Of a stretch of DNA of 55,582 nucleotides, positions 45,583 through 54,185 are shown piece after piece. The DNA lies in assembly GCA_017440275.1 (NCBI GenBank), contig JAFSHN010000048.1, positions 1 to 55,582 of the forward strand, written 5' to 3'. The translations under genes were made by a program, and so were the position numbers. The DNA comes from Bacillota bacterium. GTDB lineage: Bacteria; Bacillota; Clostridia; Peptostreptococcales; Anaerovoracaceae. Under the pieces are notes generated by a model. The model worked only from the letters and a program-made list of their open reading frames with translations, was not told the origin of the DNA and did no database searches. Each line of letters opens with the position of its first letter. The stretch's first letter is position 1.

Positions 45583-45609
45583 AAATATTGTATTTTACAA
45601 TATTTAAAG
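45583..45609. promoter_or_regulatory. Probable LysR-type operator
   Basis: Perfect 12-bp arms, TTAAATATTGTA (45583-45594) and TACAATATTTAA (45598-45609), separated by TTT, 47-73 bases upstream of the lysR start. It contains the T-N11-A geometry of LTTR boxes. A partial copy (TTCAATATTATATA) follows towards the gene. Confidence 0.6.
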
Positions 45610-45657
45610 CAAGATATACAATGAAACTGTAATTGAACTATCGTTACGCAGCCAAAT

Positions 45658-45734
45658 TGAGAACCATCAGGCTTTTCCGACAACAAACTCCTTACCAGAA
45701 TAACGCAGTCGGAAAGCCTTTGGTAACTCAATCA
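45658..45734. repeat. Long imperfect hairpin element
   Basis: The left arm (45658-45683, ATTGAGAACC...GGCTTTTCCGAC) pairs with the right arm (45710-45734, GTCGGAAAGCC...ACTCAAT) over about 25 bases with two bulges and a 26-base loop. No T-run follows on either strand, so it is not a normal terminator. The loop and the left flank share ACGCAG. The stretch 45610-45765 contains no gene that I can see. Confidence 0.7.
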
Positions 45735-45765
45735 ATTATGAAATAATCATTTTCCCATAAATAAA

Positions 45766-45803
45766 TAGAGCTCTCTTTGCAACACGCAAAGAGAGCTTTT
45801 TCT
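45766..45803. terminator. Terminator of the LTA-synthase-like gene
   Basis: An 11-bp perfect stem (AGCTCTCTTTG, 45771-45781; CAAAGAGAGCT, 45789-45799), followed on the minus strand by TCTATTTATTTAT and on the plus strand by TTTTT. Directly beyond the stop at 45809. Confidence 0.9.
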
Positions 45804-45808
45804 GTCAC

Positions 45809-47752
45809 TTATTCAATAGGCAAATGACTGTAGTAGTCCTTATCCAAAATCAACGCTGAATAAGTGAATTTGTCTGTCACAATCTTATCTATTTTCGATA
45901 CATACCCGGAGTCTTTCTCACTGAGGTCTTTTCGCGTTCCTCTGGAAGTTATCCAGTTTTTATCTTTGAATACTACCAATCCTTCAGATTCGGAGAAAAT
46001 ATCTGTCCCCATAAGAAGTCTTGAATCATATTCAAGGCCGAACATGTTAGATAACGTTGGCAAAATGTCCATATTGCTGCAAACCTTATCTACAGTTTCC
46101 GGTTCCATACCGTAAGTCCATAATATGAATGCACTTTCATATTTTTCGTAAGTCGTATCCACCTTATGTCCTTTGAACTCACTTATATATTTGTCATCCA
46201 GCCCGTAAGGATAATGGTCTCCTGCAAGGGCAATAACTGTATTCTCCAGTTGTCCCGCTTCTTCGAGACGTTTAAGCAGAAGTTCCATGGCTTTATCAAG
46301 TTCGATGTTGCAAGCCATATAGCCCTTGCAAATATCCGACATATCTAAATCTTCTACATATTTTTTGTTTTGTCTCGCCATTACATTGCCACTGAAGGTA
46401 TAGTTCAGGTGACCACTGACAGTCAGATAATACACATGGAATGGTGCAATTTGGCCGTCTTTTCCAGGTTTAAGGAAGGCACTTGTAGTTTTATCTATCA
46501 TTTCCAGATCAGATTCAGGCCAGCTGTTTGTAAAGGTGTATCCCATACCCTGCCCTTTATAATCATAACCTAAGTTTGGATGTGATAAATGCCTGTCGTA
46601 ATATTTGGCATAATGATTATGAAAAGCTTTTGTCGCAACACCCATTTTTTTGAACTGGTTGCCCAAAGTGAACGGCAATTCATGCTCAGCAGACTCTTTC
46701 ATAGACCACACGCCCGGCTTTGGAATCAGCCCCTGAAGATTAACATATTCTCCGTCAAGAGTACTAACACCCCAGATAGGATTATAGAAATTTGTAAAGG
46801 TGTACCCTTCTGTCTGTAATTTATATAAAGTAGGTGTATATTTTGGGTCTATTGCAAAATCTGTAAAGCTTTCCGCAGTTATGAAAATCAGATTCTTTCC
46901 TTCAAAAATGCCTGTCTTTTCATTTTTGTTTGTTGGATCTACACTTCCAAAATAATTGTGCATCGCTTTGAGCGTTACATCTGATTCATCCCCTGCCAGC
47001 GTTTCAAAATCCAAAGATTCGATTACATTATCATTATCGCCGACTTTCGATTCCGTCAAAGCATCAGTTTCCAGCTCCGGTTCAAATCCGAAAACACATC
47101 TCCACAGGTCAACAACTCCGGCAGGAAATAATCCAAAACACTTAACGCTGCCGGTCAATTCATTGATACTGTGCATATATTGGTAAGGTGAATTTGGGTC
47201 TTCATCCTTGACAGACGTAACGGCAATATAACCTGCCAGATTAACAGCAGTTATCAGAATTATTATCGTGATAATTTCTTTTCTGCGGTCATATTTTACA
47301 GGGTTTTTACGAATCTTGAATACTCCGAAGTAAACCGCCAGACCTGCAGCGGACAGTATCAAAATAATCGGTACTATTTCATTTGTAATGCTGCTTATAA
47401 TTACATCTACAAATTCAAAGGCCTGTGCGCCGTTGAACATGGAATATATAGTAAAAAATGTTTCAAAAACATCGTAATATACAGTCTGTGCCGCATATAG
47501 CAAAGCCATAACAATAATGCTCAAAGAATAAATAATTTCACCGGCTTTTTTCGGCAGTACTGACTTTACTAATGTAATTATTCCCGAAATTATCACAGCC
47601 CCTACTATAATGAGTCCAAGTTCCACCCACAGGTATTCATCATGGTTAACACCTATGGTAAATATTCTCACTATCAATTCGTAAAGCAATATTGTGATAA
47701 ATGTTACAATCATCACTATTGCATCTTTCCCCCTGTTTACCATATCAAGCAC
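45809..47752 (-). CDS. LTA synthase-family sulfatase-like membrane protein
   Basis: A 647-residue protein with five N-terminal transmembrane helices (about 11-31, 42-62, 73-93, 123-146, 160-180) and a large extracellular alkaline-phosphatase-type domain. Candidate metal/catalytic residues: E294 in FITAESFTDF, T331 in WGVSTLDGEY as nucleophile, and D512-H513 in LAGDHYPYG. The plan matches lipoteichoic acid synthase, which polymerises glycerol-phosphate from phosphatidylglycerol; the family also includes phosphoglycerol and phosphoethanolamine transferases, so the product is uncertain. Its own terminator follows. The locus has no other cell-wall polymer gene. Confidence 0.85.
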   Translation of the reverse strand: MLDMVNRGKDAIVMIVTFITILLYELIVRIFTIGVNHDEYLWVELGLIIVGAVIISGIITLVKSVLPKKAGEIIYSLSIIVMALLYAAQTVYYDVFETFFTIYSMFNGAQAFEFVDVIISSITNEIVPIILILSAAGLAVYFGVFKIRKNPVKYDRRKEIITIIILITAVNLAGYIAVTSVKDEDPNSPYQYMHSINELTGSVKCFGLFPAGVVDLWRCVFGFEPELETDALTESKVGDNDNVIESLDFETLAGDESDVTLKAMHNYFGSVDPTNKNEKTGIFEGKNLIFITAESFTDFAIDPKYTPTLYKLQTEGYTFTNFYNPIWGVSTLDGEYVNLQGLIPKPGVWSMKESAEHELPFTLGNQFKKMGVATKAFHNHYAKYYDRHLSHPNLGYDYKGQGMGYTFTNSWPESDLEMIDKTTSAFLKPGKDGQIAPFHVYYLTVSGHLNYTFSGNVMARQNKKYVEDLDMSDICKGYMACNIELDKAMELLLKRLEEAGQLENTVIALAGDHYPYGLDDKYISEFKGHKVDTTYEKYESAFILWTYGMEPETVDKVCSNMDILPTLSNMFGLEYDSRLLMGTDIFSESEGLVVFKDKNWITSRGTRKDLSEKDSGYVSKIDKIVTDKFTYSALILDKDYYSHLPIE

Positions 47753-47814
47753 TCCTTTTTGATGTCTAATTAATTTTTATTATACAAAACTCAATTGGAT
47801 TGAGCAAGTTATTA

Positions 47815-47843
47815 TCACATTATTGGCTTTAGACGCATAGAAT
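47815..47843 (+). promoter_or_regulatory. Sigma-E-like mother-cell promoter of cwlJ-gerQ
   Basis: TCACATT (47815-47821), a 14-base spacer, CATAGAAT (47836-47843), resembling the sigma-E pattern ATATT-N14-CATACAAT. It fits the known mother-cell expression of cwlJ and gerQ. A small inverted repeat CTCAAT-TGG-ATTGAG lies upstream at 47790-47804. Confidence 0.45.
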
Positions 47844-47865
47844 AAAAAAGCGGTGGAGGTGAAAT

Positions 47866-48312
47866 ATGCCATTAGATACACGAGAGCTTTTTGCCCGTCT
47901 CATTCAATGTGAAGCGGGAGGTGAAGGACTTGAGGGTATGGCTGCAGTTGCTACAGTTATTATGAATCGAGCTACCATTACAACCGGTGAATTCAGCCGC
48001 ATCAATAAAGGTGGCGGCGACGTCCGTGCTGTTATCACACAACCCGGGCAGTTTACATGTATGATGGAAAGCGTTGGCGGAACCTACAATTCCCAAAACG
48101 TCTACAATATGGTTCCCCTGCCGGAACATTTTGAAATTGCAGACTGGGCATTGGCAGGCGGCAGATTGATAGGCGTTGATAATTCTTTGTTTTTCTTCAA
48201 TCCGTACAGCCCGACCTGTCCAACATATTTTCCCACAAGAGTCGGAGTTATTCATAATCGAGTAGGCGAGCACTGTTTCTATGTTCCTACAAGTTATTAT
48301 GCAGAAACTTAA
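47866..48312 (+). CDS. cwlJ: Spore cortex-lytic cell wall hydrolase CwlJ
   Basis: A 148-residue SleB/CwlJ-type hydrolase (Hydrolase_2). ARLIQCEAGGEGLEGMAAVA with the catalytic glutamate, VIMNRA, and PGQFTCM are the family core. It lacks a signal peptide and peptidoglycan-binding domain, as expected for CwlJ, which is placed in the coat from the mother cell and degrades cortex during germination. GTGGAGGTG precedes the ATG. It is followed by a GerQ-like gene; in Bacillus CwlJ needs GerQ for its localisation, so the pair makes functional sense. Confidence 0.88.
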   Translation: MPLDTRELFARLIQCEAGGEGLEGMAAVATVIMNRATITTGEFSRINKGGGDVRAVITQPGQFTCMMESVGGTYNSQNVYNMVPLPEHFEIADWALAGGRLIGVDNSLFFFNPYSPTCPTYFPTRVGVIHNRVGEHCFYVPTSYYAET

Positions 48313-48327
48313 TAGAGGAGGTAATGA

Positions 48328-48933
48328 ATGGCACCTTGTTGTCAAAACACTGTCACACCGAAAATGATAAAAGCCGGTCAGGTTAACATCGGAGATAAAA
48401 TACAGTTAGATGAACCGGAAAAAATAAAAGTACCTGTGGAAGAGTCGACAGTTATTCCTGCACACAGTACTAATATGGAACACGTGCATTCAGGCGCAAA
48501 TAGTGTAAATCCCGGGATTTCAGGAATACCCGGAGGAGTCATCATACAAAATGAAAGCGGTCAGCGGCAAATACTCCCTTATGAACAAATGACTTCTTAT
48601 ATGGGTAATGTATCCCTTGGAGGCTCGGTTGACAATCCATCAATCAGAGTTCCTCAAAGTCCACTGACGCCAAACGGTTACCAGGAAGAAATTGATTCTC
48701 AGGCCCTGCAGTCTTTCAACGGATTTTTAAGAACTCAAATAGGAAGATATATGCGGGTTGAACAGCTTGTTACCAGCGACAGAACAGAAGACCGTTTAGG
48801 CTTCCTCGTTGGAGTCGGGACCAACTTCATAATCCTTCAGGACATTACTACAGGCAACATTATGGTAATAGATATCTTCTCCATCAGACTTACATATGTC
48901 TATTACTCCTCTGCAGTGGTCCCGGCATTTTAA
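48328..48933 (+). CDS. gerQ: GerQ-like spore coat protein
   Basis: A 201-residue protein whose C-terminal half, FLRTQIGRYMRVEQL...RLGFLVGVGTNFIILQDI with TTGNIMVIDIFSIRLTYVYY, matches the GerQ/YwdL fold. The N-terminal half is low-complexity and proline/glycine-rich with an unusual cysteine pair (PCCQ) at the start, a possible cross-link site. GerQ holds CwlJ in the coat. It starts 15 bases after cwlJ with GAGGAGG upstream, clearly the same operon. The long variable N-terminus makes the name less certain than the domain. Confidence 0.75.
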   Translation: MAPCCQNTVTPKMIKAGQVNIGDKIQLDEPEKIKVPVEESTVIPAHSTNMEHVHSGANSVNPGISGIPGGVIIQNESGQRQILPYEQMTSYMGNVSLGGSVDNPSIRVPQSPLTPNGYQEEIDSQALQSFNGFLRTQIGRYMRVEQLVTSDRTEDRLGFLVGVGTNFIILQDITTGNIMVIDIFSIRLTYVYYSSAVVPAF

Positions 48934-48956
48934 ATAGGAAAACTAGCACAAACTAA

Positions 48957-48988
48957 AAAATCCCGGCTAATTCAATAGTCGGGATTTT
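48957..48988. terminator. Bidirectional terminator between gerQ and the acyl-CoA synthetase gene
   Basis: AAAATCCCGGCTA (48957-48969) pairs with TAGTCGGGATTTT (48976-48988) in 13 positions, one being G-T. The arms themselves end in A and T runs. Confidence 0.88.
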
Positions 48989-48993
48989 ACTTG

Positions 48994-50877
48994 TTATTTA
49001 TTCTGTTCGGCTTCTTTAGCCTTGTCCTTGGCAATTTCAGCAAATCTCTTAATCTTCATTGTGGTTGTCTTTTCAAAAGCATCCGTTTTGATTTCGAGTT
49101 TCTTGATTGCCTTATATGTGGAAAGTTCGTGATTTACTTTCTTAATCTGATTCCAGATAATCTTGTAAATTTCTTCTTCTAAGAGGTTTTCACCGTGAAG
49201 TTCCGCAATTCTGTCATAGTTTGGAATTGCTTTGCAAGTGATAATCAGTTCCTTTTCGCCGGCAACTTCCTTACCGTAAACCATACATTCTGAAATTTCT
49301 TCCACTCTTGAAAGCAGACCTTCGATTTCTTCAGGATAAATGTTCTTGCCGTTCTGAGTTACGATAACGTTCTTACTGCGGCCTGTAATGTAAACATAAC
49401 CGTCTTCGTCCATATATCCGATATCACCGGAATTGAACCATTCACCATCCATTACAGAATCAGTTGCATCCTGATCCTGATAGTAACCTAGCATTACAGT
49501 CTTACCTTTGATAAATATTTCGCCTTCGCCTTTTTCATTAGGAGAATCAATCTTTATTTCATTACAGTAAACCGCTTTTCCGACAGAGCCTACTCGAGGA
49601 TCCCAGTCAGGAGTAAGTGCCGCAATCGGAGCAGTTTCTGTAAGGCCATAACCCTGTAAGAACATAATACCGATATCATCAAGCCATTTTCCTACTTTAG
49701 GGTCTATTGGTGCTGCTGCAGATACAACAATTCTCAGTTTTCCACCCAGATTTTCATAAATGTCTCTGAAAACTTTACGTTTAACATCTACTCCCAGATT
49801 TCTAAGTGTGTTAGTCAAAGTAATCATCGTCTTAACTGTGGATGCCTTACCGCCTTTTTCGATTCCCTGATTAATCTTCTTATACAGGGATTCAATCAGC
49901 AAAGGCACAGCAATCATAGCCGTAGGTGAAGTTTCCTTCATATCGTTTGCAAGAGATTTGAGTCCCTGACACACTACTATGGAACAACCTCTTGCCATAG
50001 GCAGAAGGAATCCTATTGTTGATTCGTATGTGTGATGAAGCGGCAGAACGGAGAATAGTCTGTCATTTTCATCAATATATACATAAGGGTTAACTGCATT
50101 AATATTATAAGCCAGATTCTGGTTGCACAGCATTACACCTTTTGAAGCTGATGTTGTGCCGCTTGTAAATACCAGTACTGCCAGTTCTTTTGGATCAATT
50201 GGCTTTTCGAGAAGGCTGTTATCGCCCATCTCCCTTAAGAAACTACCTTCTTGTGCCACATAATTGAAACCAACAAAACGTCCGTCAACGCCTTCATCTG
50301 ACTTCATTTCGATGAAATACTTAACACCGGGACATTTATTTGCAACCTTCTTGATCAGATCCTTTTTACGTGGTGAAAAGATAACTGCTGCAGCTTCTGA
50401 GCGCTTGATAATATTTTCAAGTTCGTTATCAGGAAGTTCCTTATCTGTAGGTACTGCCACACCTACTCCAAGAAGCATTGCGATGTAGGAAACGTACCAC
50501 TGATAAGTAGTTTCTCCAATGATGATAATTTTTTCGTCTTCGACTTTAAAAGCCTTTGAAAGACCTGTACCGAAGTTAAGAACATCTTCTCTAAACTGTC
50601 CGTAGGTAATTTCTCTGAAAGGTTCTTTTCTGTTAAACTTTTCAAGAATAAAAGTTCTGTCCTTGTACTTGGCAGTTGAGTCTTCAAAAATTTCTTTAAC
50701 TGTTTGATAGTCGCTGCCCGGATATCCTTGATTGAGACGTTTCTCTTCAGATTCTTTTCTGATTTCATCAAGCAGCTGCGGTGTATATTGAATTTTTAAT
50801 TCTTCGATGTCATCGATATCCCTTATCTTATATTTAGGAAGTTTGAAATTAGGGATTTTCTTTAAAATACGTGCCAT
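48994..50877 (-). CDS. AMP-dependent long-chain acyl-CoA synthetase
   Basis: A 627-residue adenylate-forming enzyme. VFTSGTTSASKGVM is the AMP-binding P-loop; FLQGYGLTETAPI and WFNSGDIGYMDEDGYVYITG with RSKNVI are the A5, A7 and A8 core motifs; the C-terminal KTTTMKIKRF contains the catalytic lysine region. It most resembles fatty acyl-CoA ligases. Substrate not determinable. A perfect 15-base palindrome lies in its promoter region, so a local repressor is likely. No beta-oxidation genes are adjacent. Confidence 0.85.
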   Translation of the reverse strand: MARILKKIPNFKLPKYKIRDIDDIEELKIQYTPQLLDEIRKESEEKRLNQGYPGSDYQTVKEIFEDSTAKYKDRTFILEKFNRKEPFREITYGQFREDVLNFGTGLSKAFKVEDEKIIIIGETTYQWYVSYIAMLLGVGVAVPTDKELPDNELENIIKRSEAAAVIFSPRKKDLIKKVANKCPGVKYFIEMKSDEGVDGRFVGFNYVAQEGSFLREMGDNSLLEKPIDPKELAVLVFTSGTTSASKGVMLCNQNLAYNINAVNPYVYIDENDRLFSVLPLHHTYESTIGFLLPMARGCSIVVCQGLKSLANDMKETSPTAMIAVPLLIESLYKKINQGIEKGGKASTVKTMITLTNTLRNLGVDVKRKVFRDIYENLGGKLRIVVSAAAPIDPKVGKWLDDIGIMFLQGYGLTETAPIAALTPDWDPRVGSVGKAVYCNEIKIDSPNEKGEGEIFIKGKTVMLGYYQDQDATDSVMDGEWFNSGDIGYMDEDGYVYITGRSKNVIVTQNGKNIYPEEIEGLLSRVEEISECMVYGKEVAGEKELIITCKAIPNYDRIAELHGENLLEEEIYKIIWNQIKKVNHELSTYKAIKKLEIKTDAFEKTTTMKIKRFAEIAKDKAKEAEQNK

Positions 50878-50895
50878 AATTGACCCCCTATCATA

Positions 50896-50910
50896 TAGTT
50901 ATCATAACTA
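50896..50910. promoter_or_regulatory. Palindromic operator candidate upstream of the acyl-CoA synthetase gene
   Basis: TAGTTATCATAACTA is a perfect 15-base palindrome around a single central base, 19-33 bases before the start codon. A further half-like TAGTTAAAATATTTTAA follows upstream. Size and position suit a TetR/MarR-type repressor, but none is encoded nearby. Confidence 0.55.
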
Positions 50911-50945
50911 AATAGTTAAAATATTTTAATTATCTTATGATTATA

Positions 50946-52364
50946 TCATTTAGGGCATCTGAAAGTCAATCGTTTTAGAGCCTTCCAATGAAACGGCACC
51001 AGTGGATAAAGATAAGATTCTCCTGACAAAGTCTTGGTTGTGGCCAATACAACTATTGCAATTACAACTCCTGCGGCAAATCCCCAGAGTCCGAAAAATC
51101 CTGCTCCGATTATCATCAGTATTCTTGAAAACTTGATACCGTAACTAAGTTCAATGCTGGGCTGCGTAAAACTGGCCAGTGCTACAACCGCCATACATAA
51201 TATGGTTTGTGGTATAAACCATCCGGAATTAATACTGAATTCGCCCAGAATCAACGCTCCTATTACGGATAAAGATGTGCCCAGAGATTCAGGAGTGTTC
51301 AGCGAGGCTAATTTCAGTGCATCTATTGCTACTTCCAGCAATAGAAACTGATATAATATGGGGACAGCAAAGTTTTCTTCCGGAACAAAGAACTTTAAAA
51401 TTTCAGGGGTCATATTTTCATATTGGATAATCAAAATATATACGGGTGTCAAAAACAATATGGCGATGAAATTAAATATCCTGATCATTCTAAAATAGTT
51501 CCCTGTAATCAGCGGAAAATAGTAATCATCCACATCCTGCAGAAAGTCAAAAATCCCTACCGGTATCAGCATCACCGTAGGCGAATTATCAACAATTACA
51601 GCGATTTTTCCTTCAGCAATATGTGCGGCAATGATGTCAGGACGCTGGGTATATCTTACCTTTGGGAATGGATTGATTCTGCTGTAAGTTCCCATTGAGC
51701 GAAGAAGATTTTCGAGAAGGCTTTGATCTCCCACTGTCAGTGAATCTACTTTAAGGTTTTGGATTTCCTTTTCCAAACGCTCAAGCAGCTTTGAGTCAAC
51801 TTTGTCCTTCATATATGCCAATGCTATATCCGTTTTACTCATCTCTCCTACGCTGAAATATTTCATAATCAAGTTATTGTCACGCAGGCGGCGGCGAATC
51901 ATACTGACGTTTTCCATAAAGTTTTCTGTAAAACCGTCTTTGGCGCCTCGCAGTGTCTTTTCCTTCTCCGGTTCAGCGACGGAACGACCCGGATATTCTC
52001 TCGTGTCCATAACAAGAATCTTATCAAGTCCTTCAACCGCCATTATGGAAAGGCCTGAATACATCTTTTGTTCAGCTTGATTGCAAGCATCCCGTATCCC
52101 TTTATCAGTCGGGACTGTGTGACTGTCTAAATAGGGTAATTTTTCTTCTAAAAACTCCTGGCTCGTCTGAATATCATCCAGTTCACCCTGCTTAATTGTA
52201 AGCAAATAATTCAAAATAAACTGGGTTTTTTGACCATCCGTCAGCCCATCGGTGAAAAAGATCGAGGCCTTTCTCCCTCCGATTCTCAATTTTCGTTCAA
52301 TTATATCGAAACTCTCTCCCAGAGGAAGATCTTTTCTTAAAATTTCAATATATTTTTCGTACAT
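50946..52364 (-). CDS. GerA/SpoVAF-family spore germination protein
   Basis: A 472-residue protein with a cytosolic N-terminal domain (about 1-285; SRINPFPKVRYTQRPDIIAA and EGKIAVIVDNSPTVMLIP are typical) and five or six C-terminal transmembrane helices (about 292-455). It matches the A subunit of germinant receptors and SpoVAF. No B or C subunit genes (gerAB, gerAC) nor other spoVA genes follow, so it is an orphan more like SpoVAF. ATG 52364 has AAGGAGG upstream; it is divergent from gltX. Confidence 0.85.
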   Translation of the reverse strand: MYEKYIEILRKDLPLGESFDIIERKLRIGGRKASIFFTDGLTDGQKTQFILNYLLTIKQGELDDIQTSQEFLEEKLPYLDSHTVPTDKGIRDACNQAEQKMYSGLSIMAVEGLDKILVMDTREYPGRSVAEPEKEKTLRGAKDGFTENFMENVSMIRRRLRDNNLIMKYFSVGEMSKTDIALAYMKDKVDSKLLERLEKEIQNLKVDSLTVGDQSLLENLLRSMGTYSRINPFPKVRYTQRPDIIAAHIAEGKIAVIVDNSPTVMLIPVGIFDFLQDVDDYYFPLITGNYFRMIRIFNFIAILFLTPVYILIIQYENMTPEILKFFVPEENFAVPILYQFLLLEVAIDALKLASLNTPESLGTSLSVIGALILGEFSINSGWFIPQTILCMAVVALASFTQPSIELSYGIKFSRILMIIGAGFFGLWGFAAGVVIAIVVLATTKTLSGESYLYPLVPFHWKALKRLTFRCPK

Positions 52365-52403
52365 ACAGAACCTCCTTTATATGGTTTTTATTGTTCCAAA
52401 ATC

Positions 52404-52432
52404 TTGATATTTAATACTTTTCCATATATAAT
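52404..52432 (+). promoter_or_regulatory. Promoter of gltX
   Basis: TTGATA (52404-52409), 17-base spacer, TATAAT (52427-52432), about 40 bases before the gltX start. No T-box-like leader fits in so short a space. Confidence 0.72.
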
Positions 52433-52472
52433 TAATAAGGTTAGACGAAATTAAACTTAGGAGGTTTAATAT

Positions 52473-54125
52473 ATGAATTATGAAAAATTAGCAGCACTCC
52501 TGTTCCCGAATGTGGACAAGAGCCCTGAAGAATATGAGGCAATGTTCCCAATCCGTGACCTGCCTGAAGGTGCAAAGGTTACAAGACTTGGACCAAGCCC
52601 TACAGGTTTCATCCATCTGGGTAACCTTTTTGGAGCTTTCGCTGACGAAAGACTGGCACACCAGTCCGGCGGTGTTTTCTATCTGAGAATCGAAGATACT
52701 GACGACAAGCGTTTCGTTGAAGGTGCAGTTGAAATAATCATCAACTCCTTACGTTTCTTCGGAATCAACTTTGACGAAGGAGCTACAATCGATGGAGAAA
52801 TGGGTGCTTACGGCAGCTATACTCAAAGCCAGAGAGGACCTATTTACCAGTGCTTTGCAAAGAAACTTGTATCAGAAGGAAAGGCTTATCCTTGCTTCTT
52901 AACCGAGGAAGAAATTGCAGAAATCCGCGCCCAGCAAGAAGCTAACAAGGAAAACCCCGGCATCTACGGAAAATGGGCTAAAAACCGCAATTTGAGCCTT
53001 GAAGACATTGAAGAAAAGTTATCCCAGGGATTACCTTATGTTATCAGATTAAAGTCTGACGGAGATATGAGCCTTCCTGAAGATCAGATTAAGAGATTCG
53101 AAGTTGAGGATGCAATCCGCGGTACTCTCAATATGCCTTGCAACGATCAGGATACAGTAATCCTCAAAGCTAACGGTATTCCAACATACCACTTCGCTCA
53201 TGCTATTGACGATCACCTGATGAGAACTACTCACGTAGTAAGAGGTGCAGAATGGCTTCCTTCTCTGCCTATTCACGTAGAATTATTCGAAAAACTCGGT
53301 TGGCAGCCACCGATTTACTGCCACACTGCACAGCTGATGAAGATTGGCGAAGACGGCAACAAGCGTAAGCTTTCCAAGAGACACGACCCTGAACTGTCCT
53401 TGGATTACTACCGCAAATTAGGCTACCACCCTGCAGCTGTGAGAGAATATCTGCTGACAATTTTAAACTCCAACTTCGAAGAATGGCGTATAGCAAATCC
53501 TGATGCTGACATTGATGAATTTGAATTCACAACAGAAAAGATGTCCAATTCCGGAGCTCTCTTCGATTTAAATAAGCTTAACGACGTGAGCAAAGACGTT
53601 CTGCTCAAAATCAGCGCTTCAGATCTTTACGACTTCTTAAAGTCCTGGTCAGATGAGTTCAAACCTGAACTGGCTCCTGTATTTGAAAACCGCCAGTATC
53701 TGGAAAGAATCCTTGATATCGGTCGTGCAGAAGCAAAGCCTCGTAAAGATCACATCTACGCACAGCAGATGATTGAAAACATCTGTTATTTCTTCGACGA
53801 TATGTTCAAGATTGAAGATGAAATGCCTGCTGAAGCTGCAGATGATGTGGCTGTAATTATCGGTAAATACCTTGAAAGTTACAACCATGCAGATACTCAG
53901 GAAGAATGGTTTAACAAGATTCGTGACATCGGAACTGAATTAGGTTATGCCGCAAAGCCAAAGGACTTCAAGAAGCATCCTGAAGAATATAAGGGTCACG
54001 TAGGTCACGTGAGTACTGCAATCAGAATTGCTCTCATGGGCCGTCAGCAGTCACCTGACGTATGGGAAATCCAGCAGATCTTAGGCGAAGAAAGAACTCG
54101 CGCAAGATTATCAAAATTCGCATAA
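52473..54125 (+). CDS. gltX: Glutamate-tRNA ligase
   Basis: A 550-residue class I synthetase charging tRNA-Glu. LGPSPTGFIHLGNLFGA is the HIGH motif region, YLRIEDTDDKRFV binds the amino acid, KRKLSKRHDPELSL is the KMSKS motif. It has about 35 residues before the catalytic fold that most GluRS lack (LAALLFPNVDKSPEEYEAMF), a form found in some Clostridia. AGGAGG stands nine bases before the ATG. A strong promoter and a terminator make it a single gene unit. Confidence 0.95.
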   Translation: MNYEKLAALLFPNVDKSPEEYEAMFPIRDLPEGAKVTRLGPSPTGFIHLGNLFGAFADERLAHQSGGVFYLRIEDTDDKRFVEGAVEIIINSLRFFGINFDEGATIDGEMGAYGSYTQSQRGPIYQCFAKKLVSEGKAYPCFLTEEEIAEIRAQQEANKENPGIYGKWAKNRNLSLEDIEEKLSQGLPYVIRLKSDGDMSLPEDQIKRFEVEDAIRGTLNMPCNDQDTVILKANGIPTYHFAHAIDDHLMRTTHVVRGAEWLPSLPIHVELFEKLGWQPPIYCHTAQLMKIGEDGNKRKLSKRHDPELSLDYYRKLGYHPAAVREYLLTILNSNFEEWRIANPDADIDEFEFTTEKMSNSGALFDLNKLNDVSKDVLLKISASDLYDFLKSWSDEFKPELAPVFENRQYLERILDIGRAEAKPRKDHIYAQQMIENICYFFDDMFKIEDEMPAEAADDVAVIIGKYLESYNHADTQEEWFNKIRDIGTELGYAAKPKDFKKHPEEYKGHVGHVSTAIRIALMGRQQSPDVWEIQQILGEERTRARLSKFA

Positions 54126-54138
54126 AAAACTATACAAC

Positions 54139-54169
54139 AAAAGCAGGTACAATTTTTGTACCTGCTTTT
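54139..54169. terminator. Bidirectional terminator between gltX and the luxR-type gene
   Basis: A 14-bp perfect stem (AAAAGCAGGTACAA, 54139-54152; TTGTACCTGCTTTT, 54156-54169) with a 3-base loop. It serves both converging genes. Confidence 0.93.
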
Positions 54170-54185
54170 CAATCATTATGCTGTT

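Noticed and set aside
52365..52472. T-box riboswitch for gltX
   Set aside because: Only about 40 bases separate the promoter from the start codon and no terminator/antiterminator pair is visible.
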